A DNA stretch of 64,000 bases from Bacteroidales bacterium (GTDB lineage Bacteria; Bacteroidota; Bacteroidia; Bacteroidales; Muribaculaceae). The position numbers and the translations under genes were made by a program. Where the stretch lies: the NCBI GenBank assembly GCA_015061055.1, contig SUXH01000002.1, forward strand, positions 62,001 to 126,000, in the 5' to 3' direction. Below, one piece after another: positions 52,233 through 60,290 of this stretch (its first letter is position 1; each line of letters begins with the position of its first letter). The notes under the pieces are model-generated. The model saw only the letters and a program-made list of their open reading frames with translations. It was not told the origin of the DNA and searched no databases.

Positions 52233-54080
52233 ATGAAAACAAACATAAAATTCTTTTTTACCGTATTACTATGTGCTTGTGCCTCTGCGCTAACGGCAAG
52301 TAACACCACTCCGAACATCGAGCCTCCATTCTGGTGGGCAGGGATGAATAATCCGCAAGTGCAATTAATGGTAAACGGCACCGATATTCGTGATGCAGAG
52401 GTGTCAATCAACTATCCGGGTGTAGCTATCGACAGCATTGTGCGCCTTGATAGTCCAAACTATCAGATTATATACCTCTACATTGCTCCTTCTGCCAATC
52501 CGGGCACAATGAACATCTCATTTAAGAAAGGCAAGAAAACGATAAAAGTTCCTTATGAGTTGAAACAACGTGATGGAGTGATGCCAAGCACCTTCTCATC
52601 GGAAGATGTGCTGTATCTGATTATGCCCGACCGATTTGCCGATGGCGACCAAAGCAACAACACCATCAATGAGATGAACCACCCTGTGGCTGTCGACCGC
52701 AACGACCCTAATGCTCGACATGGTGGAGACCTGAAAGGTATTGAAAACAACCTTGACTATATCGAATCGCTCGGTGTCACTGCCATTTGGCTAAACCCTG
52801 TACTCGAAAACGATATGCCGGGAGGTGCTTATCATGGTTACGCCACAACAAATTACTATCGCGTCGACCCCCGATTCGGCTCTAATGAGGAATATCGCAA
52901 ACTAATTGCCGAATCTCACCGTCGAGGGATCAAAGTGGTTATGGATATGATATTTAACCACTCTGGAAGTTCGCACCCATGGATTGCCGACCTACCAAGC
53001 AAAGACTGGCTGAACTTCCCCGACGGAACAAATCTTACCAACTTCCGACTTTCTACTATCAATGATCCTTATGCAAGCGAATACGATCGCACTCGTTCGG
53101 TGAAAGGTTGGTTTGTACCTTCAATGCCCGACCTCAATCAGCAAAACCCGCACTTGATGCGCTACCTTATCCAAAATTCTATATGGTGGATTGAATACAG
53201 CAAAATCGATGGTATCCGTATGGACACATATCCTTACGCCGATATGGAACCTATGGCACAATGGATTACCGATGTACAAAAAGAATATCCCGACTATAAT
53301 ATCGTGGGCGAAGCTTGGTATGGTGATGTGGCAGGTACTGCCTATTGGCAACGTGGCAGCCGTATCAACAAGCAAGGCGACTCCAATCTTCCCACCGTTA
53401 TGGATTTCCCTACTATGATTATTGCCACTCAAGCTTTTCACGAAAATACGCTCGAATATGGTCAAGGATTGAACAAAATTTATAACCGTCTATCGTTGGA
53501 CTACCTTTACGAAAACCCAAAAAACGTACTTACATTCCTCGACAACCACGACACCGACCGATTCTTGCTCACCAAACCAGAGAATCTCAATTCATGGAAA
53601 CAAGGCATAGCATTCTTGCTCACCACTCGCGGTATTCCTCAAATATATTATGGTACCGAGTTGCTTATGTATGGTAACAAGAAAAAGAGCGACGGCGATG
53701 TACGAAAAGATGTTCCCGGCGGATTTCCCGGCGACAGCAACAATGAATTCACCTACGAAGGTCGCTCCGAATTGCAAAACGAAGCCATTCAATTCCTAAG
53801 CAAACTTGCCACTTGGCGCAAGGGCAACAAAGCTATCTCCGAAGGCTCAATGAAACACTTTATGCCCGAAAACGGTATGTATGTGTACGAACGCCGACAC
53901 AGCGATCGACGCGTTGTGGTAATAATGAATGGTACCGACCGCCAATTGAGCGTAGATATGAGCATCTATCGCGAAATACTACCGATAGGCACCACATTGC
54001 GAGATGTAATAACAGGCGAAACGTTTACCATCACAAACGAAATTCACTTCGCCCCTCGCGCACTCTACATACTCGAATAA
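52233..54080 (+). CDS. SusA-like GH13 amylase (neopullulanase/cyclomaltodextrinase type)
   Basis: A 615-residue exported glucan hydrolase. Signal peptide MKTNIKFFFTVLLCACASALT, then a cyclomaltodextrinase N-terminal domain (EPPFWWAGMNNPQVQLMVNG). The GH13 barrel carries all four conserved regions: VVMDMIFNHSG near residue 235, DGIRMDTYPYADM near residue 327 with the nucleophile Asp, IVGEAWYGDV near residue 355 with the acid/base Glu, and TFLDNHDTDRFLL near residue 432. Length and domain order match SusA, the periplasmic neopullulanase. No susC, susD or susR is adjacent, so this is not a full starch utilisation locus. It is cotranscribed with the preceding glycosidase and followed by a bidirectional terminator. 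Confidence 0.9.
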   Translation: MKTNIKFFFTVLLCACASALTASNTTPNIEPPFWWAGMNNPQVQLMVNGTDIRDAEVSINYPGVAIDSIVRLDSPNYQIIYLYIAPSANPGTMNISFKKGKKTIKVPYELKQRDGVMPSTFSSEDVLYLIMPDRFADGDQSNNTINEMNHPVAVDRNDPNARHGGDLKGIENNLDYIESLGVTAIWLNPVLENDMPGGAYHGYATTNYYRVDPRFGSNEEYRKLIAESHRRGIKVVMDMIFNHSGSSHPWIADLPSKDWLNFPDGTNLTNFRLSTINDPYASEYDRTRSVKGWFVPSMPDLNQQNPHLMRYLIQNSIWWIEYSKIDGIRMDTYPYADMEPMAQWITDVQKEYPDYNIVGEAWYGDVAGTAYWQRGSRINKQGDSNLPTVMDFPTMIIATQAFHENTLEYGQGLNKIYNRLSLDYLYENPKNVLTFLDNHDTDRFLLTKPENLNSWKQGIAFLLTTRGIPQIYYGTELLMYGNKKKSDGDVRKDVPGGFPGDSNNEFTYEGRSELQNEAIQFLSKLATWRKGNKAISEGSMKHFMPENGMYVYERRHSDRRVVVIMNGTDRQLSVDMSIYREILPIGTTLRDVITGETFTITNEIHFAPRALYILE

Positions 54081-54103
54081 CAAAATATTATATTATCTAA
54101 ACA

Positions 54104-54134
54104 ACAAAAAATGCCCGAATCGGGCATTTTTTTG
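54104..54134. terminator. Bidirectional terminator between amylase and MATE genes
   Basis: Perfect stem ATGCCCG / CGGGCAT with loop AAT, flanked by an A-run on one side and a T-run on the other, serving both converging genes. Confidence 0.9.
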
Positions 54135-54139
54135 TTATG

Positions 54140-55486
54140 TTAAGCATATACATCCAACTTTCGGTTTCTTACGAGCCAAATATAAGCCCCGACACAAATT
54201 ATCACCGACAATAGAGAACCTGTATTAGTAGCCATTCCCATAGGATAAAGAGTTTCGGGATACATCACCGATGCAAGATAGGCAAGCGGTATGCGGGCAA
54301 GTACTATCGCCACCACATTGTGAATAAACGACAATATCGACCACCCACAAGCACAGAAGAATCCACTGAAACAGAAGTGTATACCCGCAAGCAGACAATC
54401 CCACACATAACCTCGAAGATATTGGTCGCCGAGTCGTATCACTTCACTCTCTCTTGTGAACAAGCCTACCATATCTCCTGCCACAAATTGCACAATCACC
54501 GAGAACACCAATCCAAACCCAACAGTAATTCCAAGCGCTTCCCATAGTGTTTTCTTTGCCCTATCCACCTTCTTGGCGCCAAGATTTTGAGCCGACACCG
54601 CCGACACAGTAGAAAGCATCGACGATGGTATCAAGAACAACACCCCAATAATCTTTTCGACAACACCTACAGCTGCGGCATCATTCAGCCCACGAAGATT
54701 GGCAATAACCGTAATCACAAGGAATGCTATTTGTATGAATCCGTCTTGCAGAGCCACAGGAACACCAATTTTCAGCATCTGCCACATCACCACTCTTTGA
54801 GGTCGCAAGTCGGCACGAGTCACACCCATTCCATTTTTTCGTATTTTTATCACTATAAGAGCCACTATCACACTCACCGTTTGCGACAACACCGTTGCCA
54901 CAGCTGCACCGGTAGCACCCATTCCCAATCCACCTATCAAAGCATAGTCGAGAAGCACATTCACCACACAAGCCACCATTATAAAATACATAGGACTCTT
55001 CGAGTCGCCCATACCGCGAAATATCGATGCTATTATATTATATGCCACTATAAATGGCACACCACCAAAGCATATTTGCAAGTAAACAGTGGTTTCCTTC
55101 ACTGCCTCCATCGGTGTAGACATCACCTGCACAATGTCACCCACAGTTATAAGCAGTAGCAACGCCATAGCCACCGAAAACACGAAAAAGAGTGTTATTG
55201 TATTGCCCACCACTTTTGTAGTTCGTCTCACATCATTAGCTCCCACCGATTGGGCAGTAAGCACTGTTGTCCCCATGGCAAGCCCCACAATAACCACAGT
55301 GAGCATATGCATTATTTGGCTACCTATCGACACCGCGGTAATCGTACTCACTCCGCAATATTGTCCCACGACAAACAAGTCGGCAAGCCCATAAAGTATC
55401 TGTAAAAAATAAGAAAACAAATAAGGTATCGAGAAATATACTATATTTCCAAACACACTGCCTGTTGTCAAGTTCCTTCCCTGCAT
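54140..55486 (-). CDS. MATE family multidrug/cation efflux transporter
   Basis: A 448-residue inner-membrane antiporter with about 12 hydrophobic segments in two similar halves. Typical MATE parts are GRNLTTGSVFGNIVYFSIPY at the N-terminus, GLAMGTTVLTAQSVGANDVR near residue 80, IIASIFRGMGDSKSPMYFIM near residue 150 and VSAVSAQNLGAKKVDRAKKT near residue 295. A -7 box (TAACTTTG, 55510-55517) lies downstream of the longest in-frame ATG (55531), so the start at 55486 (MQGRNLTTGS) is used. Substrate is unknown. Confidence 0.92.
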   Translation of the reverse strand: MQGRNLTTGSVFGNIVYFSIPYLFSYFLQILYGLADLFVVGQYCGVSTITAVSIGSQIMHMLTVVIVGLAMGTTVLTAQSVGANDVRRTTKVVGNTITLFFVFSVAMALLLLITVGDIVQVMSTPMEAVKETTVYLQICFGGVPFIVAYNIIASIFRGMGDSKSPMYFIMVACVVNVLLDYALIGGLGMGATGAAVATVLSQTVSVIVALIVIKIRKNGMGVTRADLRPQRVVMWQMLKIGVPVALQDGFIQIAFLVITVIANLRGLNDAAAVGVVEKIIGVLFLIPSSMLSTVSAVSAQNLGAKKVDRAKKTLWEALGITVGFGLVFSVIVQFVAGDMVGLFTRESEVIRLGDQYLRGYVWDCLLAGIHFCFSGFFCACGWSILSFIHNVVAIVLARIPLAYLASVMYPETLYPMGMATNTGSLLSVIICVGAYIWLVRNRKLDVYA

Positions 55487-55509
55487 AGAATCATCTTTTA
55501 CTTGGGGTG

Positions 55510-55517
55510 CAAAGTTA
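55510..55517 (-). promoter_or_regulatory. -7 box of the MATE gene
   Basis: TAACTTTG on the minus strand, predicted transcription start near 55504. It decides the start codon at 55486. Confidence 0.6.
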
Positions 55518-55518
55518 T

Positions 55519-55561
55519 AAAAAAAGTCCATTGATACCGAGAAAAACCGGTTTCAATGGAC
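55519..55561 (-). terminator. Terminator of the TM2/ACP-like unit
   Basis: Minus-strand stem GTCCATTG / CAATGGAC with inner ACCG/CGGT, followed by TTTTTTT; it ends just before the MATE promoter. Confidence 0.85.
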
Positions 55562-55590
55562 ATATTATTCAAATAATTGATAAGATTCTA

Positions 55591-55836
55591 TTACATTTCG
55601 TCATCCAGTTTCGACGATACTATACGCATCAAATCCCTTGGTGTTTTCACCAAATCTTCTTCATCTTCATATATCTCGATGTCAAACTCCTCTTCCATAG
55701 CCATTATCAGTTCTATGACATCAAGTTCGTCGCACACTGATTCAAACAAAGTATCGGGCTCAACGCTCTGATCTAAATGTTCCTCGACAATAGCGAGTAC
55801 TTCTTCCATTAATTCATCTTGTTCTTCTTTCATCAT
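55591..55836 (-). CDS. Acyl-carrier-protein-like protein lacking the phosphopantetheine serine
   Basis: An 81-residue acidic four-helix protein with clear ACP resemblance: LMEEVLAIVEEHLDQSVEPD as helix 1 and CDELDVIELIMAMEEEFDIE as helix 2. In genuine ACPs the helix 2 start is DSLD, with Ser carrying 4-phosphopantetheine; here it is DELD, with Glu37 in place of Ser. The following EEEFDIEI is almost identical to ACP. It therefore cannot carry an acyl chain in the normal way and may act as a regulator or protein partner (inference). Its start overlaps the stop of the TM2 gene by 4 bp, so the two are coupled, and a terminator follows. Confidence 0.75.
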   Translation of the reverse strand: MMKEEQDELMEEVLAIVEEHLDQSVEPDTLFESVCDELDVIELIMAMEEEFDIEIYEDEEDLVKTPRDLMRIVSSKLDDEM

Positions 55837-56243
55837 ATCGGCATAGTGTTATTCGAATATACATATTTGTTCTCAAAATCTTCTTCGGTTGCAGTAAGCA
55901 TCAGCACACCCGATATAAGGCTCAAGATAGCCACCACAGTACCAAGAACACCACAAGAAAGCAATGTTACAAGCAAAAATATTATACCTGCAGTGTTCTT
56001 TCCCAAATAGAAATAATGTATTCCCAACGAACCTAGTAGTATTGCAAGCAATCCTGCTACACCCCGGCTCTTTCCCGAAGGACCGTTATCAAACACTCCT
56101 CTGCCATATTGCATCTGTGGAGGTGTGGGCTGTGATTGCATCACCGGGTCAAATTCATTACCACAACTTTGACACTTTACTCTCACTAACGGAGCGGAAG
56201 AATATGTTGAATTTCCGCACACAGGACATTTGTAATCGTTCAT
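55833..56243 (-). CDS. TM2-domain protein with zinc ribbon
   Basis: A 136-residue membrane protein. N-terminal zinc ribbon MNDYKCPVCGNSTYSS and VKCQSCGNEF (two CxxC pairs), a Pro/Gln-rich linker, then a TM2 domain at about 60-115: GVAGLLAILLGSLGIHYFYL forms the first helix with the conserved turn GKNTAGIIF, and VLGTVVAILSLISGVLML ends the second. TM2 proteins are widespread with no clear function in bacteria. Its stop overlaps the ACP-like start. A -7 box at 56289-56296 gives a leader of about 40 nt. Confidence 0.88.
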   Translation of the reverse strand: MNDYKCPVCGNSTYSSAPLVRVKCQSCGNEFDPVMQSQPTPPQMQYGRGVFDNGPSGKSRGVAGLLAILLGSLGIHYFYLGKNTAGIIFLLVTLLSCGVLGTVVAILSLISGVLMLTATEEDFENKYVYSNNTMPI

Positions 56244-56288
56244 AATCTACTTTATGTTTTTTTGTTTATAATTATCAATCTTACATTG

Positions 56289-56296
56289 CAAATGTA
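56289..56296 (-). promoter_or_regulatory. -7 box of the TM2/ACP-like unit
   Basis: TACATTTG on the minus strand, predicted transcription start near 56283. Confidence 0.5.
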
Positions 56297-56381
56297 ATAC
56301 AAAAAACATTGTCAGCATAATTTCTGCAATTTTTTCATTGATTAGACGCATCTTGAGCTGTTTTGGTTGCAATATTGCACA

Positions 56382-56416
56382 AAAAAGTAGCGTCGGGATG
56401 TATGCCCGACGCTACA
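56382..56416 (-). terminator. Terminator of the pyrG-like/yidC operon
   Basis: Perfect 11-bp minus-strand stem GTAGCGTCGGG / CCCGACGCTAC with a 7-nt loop, then TTTTTT. Confidence 0.92.
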
Positions 56417-56435
56417 CATTATATTTTATATTTTC

Positions 56436-58550
56436 TTAATGACGACCTTTGCTGTTGCGATTGCGGCGTTGTTGTTCTTCAAGCATAGCCTTTTGTTGGC
56501 GTTGAGCTTCTTCTAGTTTTTGTGCCCACCAACCTTTTTTCTTAGGTTGTTTTGCTTTTTCAGCCATTTCGGCACGCACCTTTTCTTCGCTCACCATCAT
56601 ACGACACACATACGATTCGATAATAGTGATGAGCAATGACAAGAAATAATAGTAGCTCAAACCCGATGCATAGTTATTGAAGAATACCAAGAACATAAGC
56701 GGCATCAAATACATCATCCATTTCATTCCCGGCATTTGATTGCTTGACGACTGCATAGTTATCTTAGTGTATAAGATATTTGTTATTGTCATAAGCAAAC
56801 AGAACAAACTGATGTGATTACCAAAATAGTTGGTAATGAATGGAATTTGAGTTGTCCAAGTTACGATTGCATCAGGAGCCGAAAGGTCGTGCGCCCACAA
56901 GAACGATTCTCCACGAAGTTGGATACAAGAAGGGAAGAATCGGAACATTGCAAAAAGGATTGGCATCATAAACAGCATAGGCAAACATCCACTCATAGGA
57001 TTTGCTCCGGCCTTGCTATATAGTTCCATTGTCTTTTGACTGCGCAACATTGCATTTTCCTGTCCCGGATACTTATCGTTGATTGCCTTGATATCGGGAG
57101 CAAGCACACGCATCTTGGCTTGTGAGATAAAGCTCTTGAATTGGAACGGAGCAAGGACAAGCTTAATTATAAGTGTAAGAAGCAAGATAACGATACCGGC
57201 ATTGCTGATATGTTTGCTCAAGAAATCAAAGATAGGAATTACAAAGTACTCGTTTATCCAACGGAAAAGAGTCCAACCAAGTGGCAACAAGCGTGTTAAT
57301 TCCAAATTTTCATCAGGATAAAGTGTATCGTCATAATTTTCAAGCAATTCATATAGGTTTGGACCAAAGAAGAACTTGAACGACGCAGGTTTTGCATCGG
57401 TTGAACTGTAATCAAGTTCGCTCACAAACGACACATCCTTAAGATAATCGTTATATAGCGATGTACCTTTCTCAAATGGGGTGCTCACCATCTTAGCTCC
57501 GGTGAAATGCTTATCGGCAATAAGCACACTTGAAAAGAATTGATTCTTGAAACTTACCCACTTAAACTTGTCGCTATATGACTCCTTATCGGCCGTTGTT
57601 TCACTTAAATAGTCCACATCGCCTCCTAAGAACTTATAGTACACACCGCTGTTTTGTTCTTCAAACATCTTACCCTCTTCGTGACGATTGATGCGTTGTT
57701 CCCAATTGAAGTCCATCGAAGCGATATTTTGAGGAATCAATCCACTCATATTTTCTTGAAGTACTTCCATATTCACCACATAGCTATCCTGTGGCAATGT
57801 GTACTTGATGCCCCATTTACGACCTTCGCCAAGGTCGAGTTGCATAATCACTGTACTATCGTTCAACAACGTAGGAATGAAATAGAAATTCTTAGTGTCA
57901 AAGTGTTGAGTGTTTGTATTCAATCCAAAACTATATGAATTGGTCTTTGCATCAAACAACACCACCTCAGGTGCATTGTAAGCCTTGTATTTCTTCAATG
58001 TTGCACTTGTGATCATACCACCTTTTGATGATATTTCCACCTTCAAATCGCCATTTTCAAGCACAACAACCGAATCTGTTCCACTCAAATACTTTGCAAA
58101 CGCACCATTTTTCATATACTTATTCAATTCGGCACGAAGTTTTGCCAATGCTCGATTGTGAAGCACAGGATTGTTAGATTTTCCTCCCAACACATCCGCT
58201 ACCGACAACACAGCACCGTCCAACGCGATTGTTCCATTAAGTTCTTCTCCCTTCAATGTCAACATCACACCATTGCCATTGAACACCTTTGCGTTGTTCA
58301 CTGTGTCATTGGTGCCATACTGCATCATAGCAGCTCGAAGCACATTCAATTCATACACCGAGATGGTATCCATATTACCCATCATTCGCATTTCTTCTTC
58401 GGCTTGAGCTTTCTTTTCAGCCTCAATTCGCTGTGCTTCAGCCTGCTGGCGACGAGCCGCCAATTCTTCTTCCGAAGGTTGTTGCAACCACATAAAGCCG
58501 AATACTACGGCTCCCATCAGCAACATTCCTATTAAAGTGTTTTTATCCAT
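56436..58550 (-). CDS. yidC: Membrane protein insertase YidC
   Basis: Inserts and folds inner-membrane proteins, alone or with SecYEG. The 704-residue protein has the N-terminal transmembrane helix (NTLIGMLLMGAVVFGFMWLQ) and a coiled Gln/Glu/Ala-rich stretch. A large periplasmic domain (about 60-420) and the conserved five-helix core follow: NAGIVILLLTLIIKLVLAPF near residue 455, PMSGCLPMLFMMPILFAMFR near residue 525 and MYLMPLMFLVFFNNYASGLS near residue 610. The basic C-terminal tail (RRNRNSKGRH) suits ribosome binding. It follows the CTP-synthase-like gene by 35 bp, the conserved Bacteroidales pyrG-yidC order. Confidence 0.96.
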   Translation of the reverse strand: MDKNTLIGMLLMGAVVFGFMWLQQPSEEELAARRQQAEAQRIEAEKKAQAEEEMRMMGNMDTISVYELNVLRAAMMQYGTNDTVNNAKVFNGNGVMLTLKGEELNGTIALDGAVLSVADVLGGKSNNPVLHNRALAKLRAELNKYMKNGAFAKYLSGTDSVVVLENGDLKVEISSKGGMITSATLKKYKAYNAPEVVLFDAKTNSYSFGLNTNTQHFDTKNFYFIPTLLNDSTVIMQLDLGEGRKWGIKYTLPQDSYVVNMEVLQENMSGLIPQNIASMDFNWEQRINRHEEGKMFEEQNSGVYYKFLGGDVDYLSETTADKESYSDKFKWVSFKNQFFSSVLIADKHFTGAKMVSTPFEKGTSLYNDYLKDVSFVSELDYSSTDAKPASFKFFFGPNLYELLENYDDTLYPDENLELTRLLPLGWTLFRWINEYFVIPIFDFLSKHISNAGIVILLLTLIIKLVLAPFQFKSFISQAKMRVLAPDIKAINDKYPGQENAMLRSQKTMELYSKAGANPMSGCLPMLFMMPILFAMFRFFPSCIQLRGESFLWAHDLSAPDAIVTWTTQIPFITNYFGNHISLFCLLMTITNILYTKITMQSSSNQMPGMKWMMYLMPLMFLVFFNNYASGLSYYYFLSLLITIIESYVCRMMVSEEKVRAEMAEKAKQPKKKGWWAQKLEEAQRQQKAMLEEQQRRNRNSKGRH

Positions 58551-58585
58551 CTTCTGGAATTCTCTTTTTTATTGTTATTATTATT

Positions 58586-60040
58586 TTATTTTCTTATCAC
58601 ATTCTTCACAAAATATGCCATCAATCGATTGGGGCGCATCACGCTGCAACCATATTCGGGCTGAAACTGCACACCTATCATCAATCGGTGGGATGGTACT
58701 TCCACTGCGTCCACCAAGTTGGTTTCGGGATTCACTCCCACACTATTCAATCCGGCATCTTCCAACTGTTTACGATAACGTGAATTAAGCTCAAATCGAT
58801 GATTATGACGTTCGTTCACGACAAGTGTTTCATAAGCTTCTGCCATTTGCGACCCCTCATTCAAGCTACATTCAAACTCGCCCAAGCGCATCGCACCACA
58901 CAAGCCGGAATGAGTTTTTTGTTCCGTCATCAAATCAATCACATTATGAACCGTTCTCGCATCGGCCTCTGTACTATTGGCTTCTCTAAGCCCAACTATA
59001 TTGCGCGCATATTCAATAACCATCGCGTGCATACCCAATCCCATTGCAAGCATAGGCACATCATTCTCGCGACACCATTTCACCGCTGTCACTCTGCCTT
59101 CCAAGCCTTGCGAGCCACTTCCTGAGGCAATCACCACCCCACCGACTCCGTTCAATGCTCGTTCCACATTGCCGTCGTTAAGGTTTTCGGCATTTACGAG
59201 TTTCAGTTCTACTGCCACGCCATTATGCACTCCTGCTATAAGCAACGATTCCTTGATCGACCTGCAAGCAAGTTCTTTCTCGGCACATTCGCCCACAATG
59301 GCTACGCTTACCTCACATTCCAATCCTTGCAACCGTTTCACAAAGGATTCCCATTCGGTCATATCAGACTCTTTTGCGTTATGCCATCCGATGGCATTAA
59401 GCACTTGCGCATCTACTTGCAATTCTCTGAGTCTCAATGGCATCTCATATATTGTAGCACATTCTATCGCACCCGATTCTATATGAACATCGCAAGGTAA
59501 GTCGTAATCCTCACACGCTTCGTCAGCAACAATGCTTATTATCACGCACTCATCATCTTCTCTGAATTGCTTTACAGTCTCAAGAAACAGAGTCTTTGCT
59601 ACATTGTCTGTATCACCCCCTATTTCTACGACAACAAAGTCACATTCATCTTTTGAGCCAAGCACTTTCACACATTGCCTCACCTCATCGGTGGCGTGTG
59701 GCACTATCTGCACTCGCTCGCCGGCATATTCTCCTCTGCGCTCTTTGCTCAGCACATTTTGAAAGATTCTCCCCGCCGTAACGCACTGATTGCCACGCAC
59801 CTTCTTATCGGTAAAGCGTTCATAACAGCCCAACACGCTATCGGTTACGTAACCATCACAAGTTACAAACAATTCTTCACTGTGAATCGTTTCAAAATCA
59901 CTGTTTAAGCAAGGGTCAAGCCTCAACAAAGTAGTTTTAAGCCCTCTCGACAAGAGTAATTGTGCTAACGAAGCTGCAACCAATCCTTTCTTGAGAGTTG
60001 GTACTGAATTACCTTTCACAAATATATACTTTGCATCCAC
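58586..60040 (-). CDS. CTP-synthase-like protein with degenerate active sites
   Basis: A 484-residue homologue of PyrG, about 50 residues short. It keeps KYIFVKGNSVPTLKKGLVAA near residue 4 (E. coli-type K18 kept, G17 changed to Lys), VTCDGYVTDSVLGCYERF near residue 59 and VVVEIGG near residue 136. It lacks the KTKPTQ nucleotide-binding segment. In the glutaminase domain the nucleophile Cys is Gly334 (LAMGLGMH) and the catalytic His is Gln460 (QFQPEY). The ORF is intact and driven by a consensus promoter (60072-60104), and yidC follows. Either it is a regulatory pseudoenzyme or an ammonia-only enzyme; a true PyrG is presumably encoded elsewhere. Confidence 0.82.
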   Translation of the reverse strand: MDAKYIFVKGNSVPTLKKGLVAASLAQLLLSRGLKTTLLRLDPCLNSDFETIHSEELFVTCDGYVTDSVLGCYERFTDKKVRGNQCVTAGRIFQNVLSKERRGEYAGERVQIVPHATDEVRQCVKVLGSKDECDFVVVEIGGDTDNVAKTLFLETVKQFREDDECVIISIVADEACEDYDLPCDVHIESGAIECATIYEMPLRLRELQVDAQVLNAIGWHNAKESDMTEWESFVKRLQGLECEVSVAIVGECAEKELACRSIKESLLIAGVHNGVAVELKLVNAENLNDGNVERALNGVGGVVIASGSGSQGLEGRVTAVKWCRENDVPMLAMGLGMHAMVIEYARNIVGLREANSTEADARTVHNVIDLMTEQKTHSGLCGAMRLGEFECSLNEGSQMAEAYETLVVNERHNHRFELNSRYRKQLEDAGLNSVGVNPETNLVDAVEVPSHRLMIGVQFQPEYGCSVMRPNRLMAYFVKNVIRK

Positions 60041-60071
60041 TCTAAAGCCTCACTTAAAACAATACAAAGTG

Positions 60072-60104
60072 CAAATTTAGCAATTATTCCCCGCATTTGG
60101 CAAA
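60072..60104 (-). promoter_or_regulatory. Promoter of the CTP-synthase-like/yidC operon
   Basis: Minus-strand -7 TAAATTTG (60072-60079) and -33 TTTG (60101-60104), 21 nt apart; predicted transcription start near 60066. Confidence 0.7.
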
Positions 60105-60274
60105 TTTCACACACAAATATCCACTTATTAACCAACATTTACCCAACTTTTACCTTATAACTAACGCACATCTCACATTTTCAATAATTCTATTAAAAAA
60201 TAAAAATCAAGCAATTATAACTTATTTTTATAATAAAAACCACCCTCCTACGTTTATTTATTAATTGTAATGAG

Positions 60275-60282
60275 TATTTTTC
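60275..60282 (+). promoter_or_regulatory. Possible -7 box of porU
   Basis: TATTTTTC, one mismatch to TAnnTTTG, 8 bp before the ATG at 60291. It overlaps the upstream ATG codon region at 60270, which favours the later start. Confidence 0.35.
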
Positions 60283-60290
60283 TTTTAACT

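Noticed and set aside
58586-60040. Annotating this gene simply as functional pyrG
   Set aside because: Loss of the catalytic Cys and His and of the KTKPTQ segment makes ordinary glutamine-dependent CTP synthesis unlikely, so the symbol was withheld.
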